From contig JABIRQ010000300.1 in NCBI GenBank assembly GCA_018699755.1, positions 1 through 14,561 of the forward strand: a stretch of DNA of 14,561 nucleotides, read 5' to 3'. Position 1 is the stretch's first letter; each line of letters opens with the position of its first letter. The notes under the pieces were generated by a model that was not told the origin of the DNA, did no database searches, and saw only the letters and a program-made list of their open reading frames with translations. Origin of the DNA: Rhodospirillaceae bacterium. GTDB taxonomy: Bacteria > Pseudomonadota > Alphaproteobacteria > CADEGL01. A program made the translations under genes and the position numbers. This document shows, one piece after another, positions 14,555-14,561 of this stretch.

Positions 14555-14561
14555 CGCGCGC

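Noticed and set aside
1..14561. A hidden mobile element, defence system or CRISPR array
   Set aside because: Reading both strands gave no transposase, integrase, terminal inverted repeats, spaced direct repeats, toxin-antitoxin pair or composition break; coding density is near complete with housekeeping genes.

Overview
The window is an ordinary, GC-rich chromosomal stretch of an alphaproteobacterium, probably from Rhodospirillales or a related order. The evidence is the mitochondrial-type complex I gene set (a NuoG without the extra N7 cluster motif, short NuoI) followed by birA, coaX, rnj, mce and a DUF1467 gene, an order typical of that class. Almost all DNA is coding, and 13 of the 14 genes lie on the minus strand with gaps of 0-70 bases or short overlaps, as in one long operon read from right to left. 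I found no RNA gene, insertion sequence, CRISPR array, phage gene or gene-free stretch above 70 bases.

Right to middle (14554 down to 4987): the second half of the NADH:quinone oxidoreductase operon, nuoG-nuoH-nuoI-nuoJ-nuoK-nuoL-nuoM-nuoN. NuoG and NuoI carry the iron-sulfur wires of the peripheral arm, NuoH forms the quinone chamber floor, and NuoJ, K, L, M and N form the proton-pumping membrane arm. The charged pumping residues are all in place. nuoA-F would lie beyond the right edge.

Middle to left (4990 down to 523): birA (biotin-protein ligase without a DNA-binding domain), coaX (type III pantothenate kinase), rnj (ribonuclease J), mce (methylmalonyl-CoA epimerase), a small two-helix DUF1467 membrane protein and tag (3-methyladenine DNA glycosylase I). 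nuoN/birA and coaX/rnj share ATGA junctions, and DUF1467/tag overlap by 11 bases. BirA, CoaX and Mce all touch propionyl-CoA metabolism (biotin for the carboxylase, CoA supply, epimerisation of methylmalonyl-CoA), so the tail may be more than random housekeeping.

Left edge (1-500, plus strand): the C-terminal part of an enolase-superfamily enzyme, converging on tag with only 22 bases between the stop codons.

I see no clear sign of a previously undescribed system. The points worth a second look are modest: tag at the end of the conserved block, non-ATG starts for mce, nuoL, nuoJ and tag, a 12-base tandem duplication between nuoI and nuoJ, and the ribosome site of birA abutting its first ATG.
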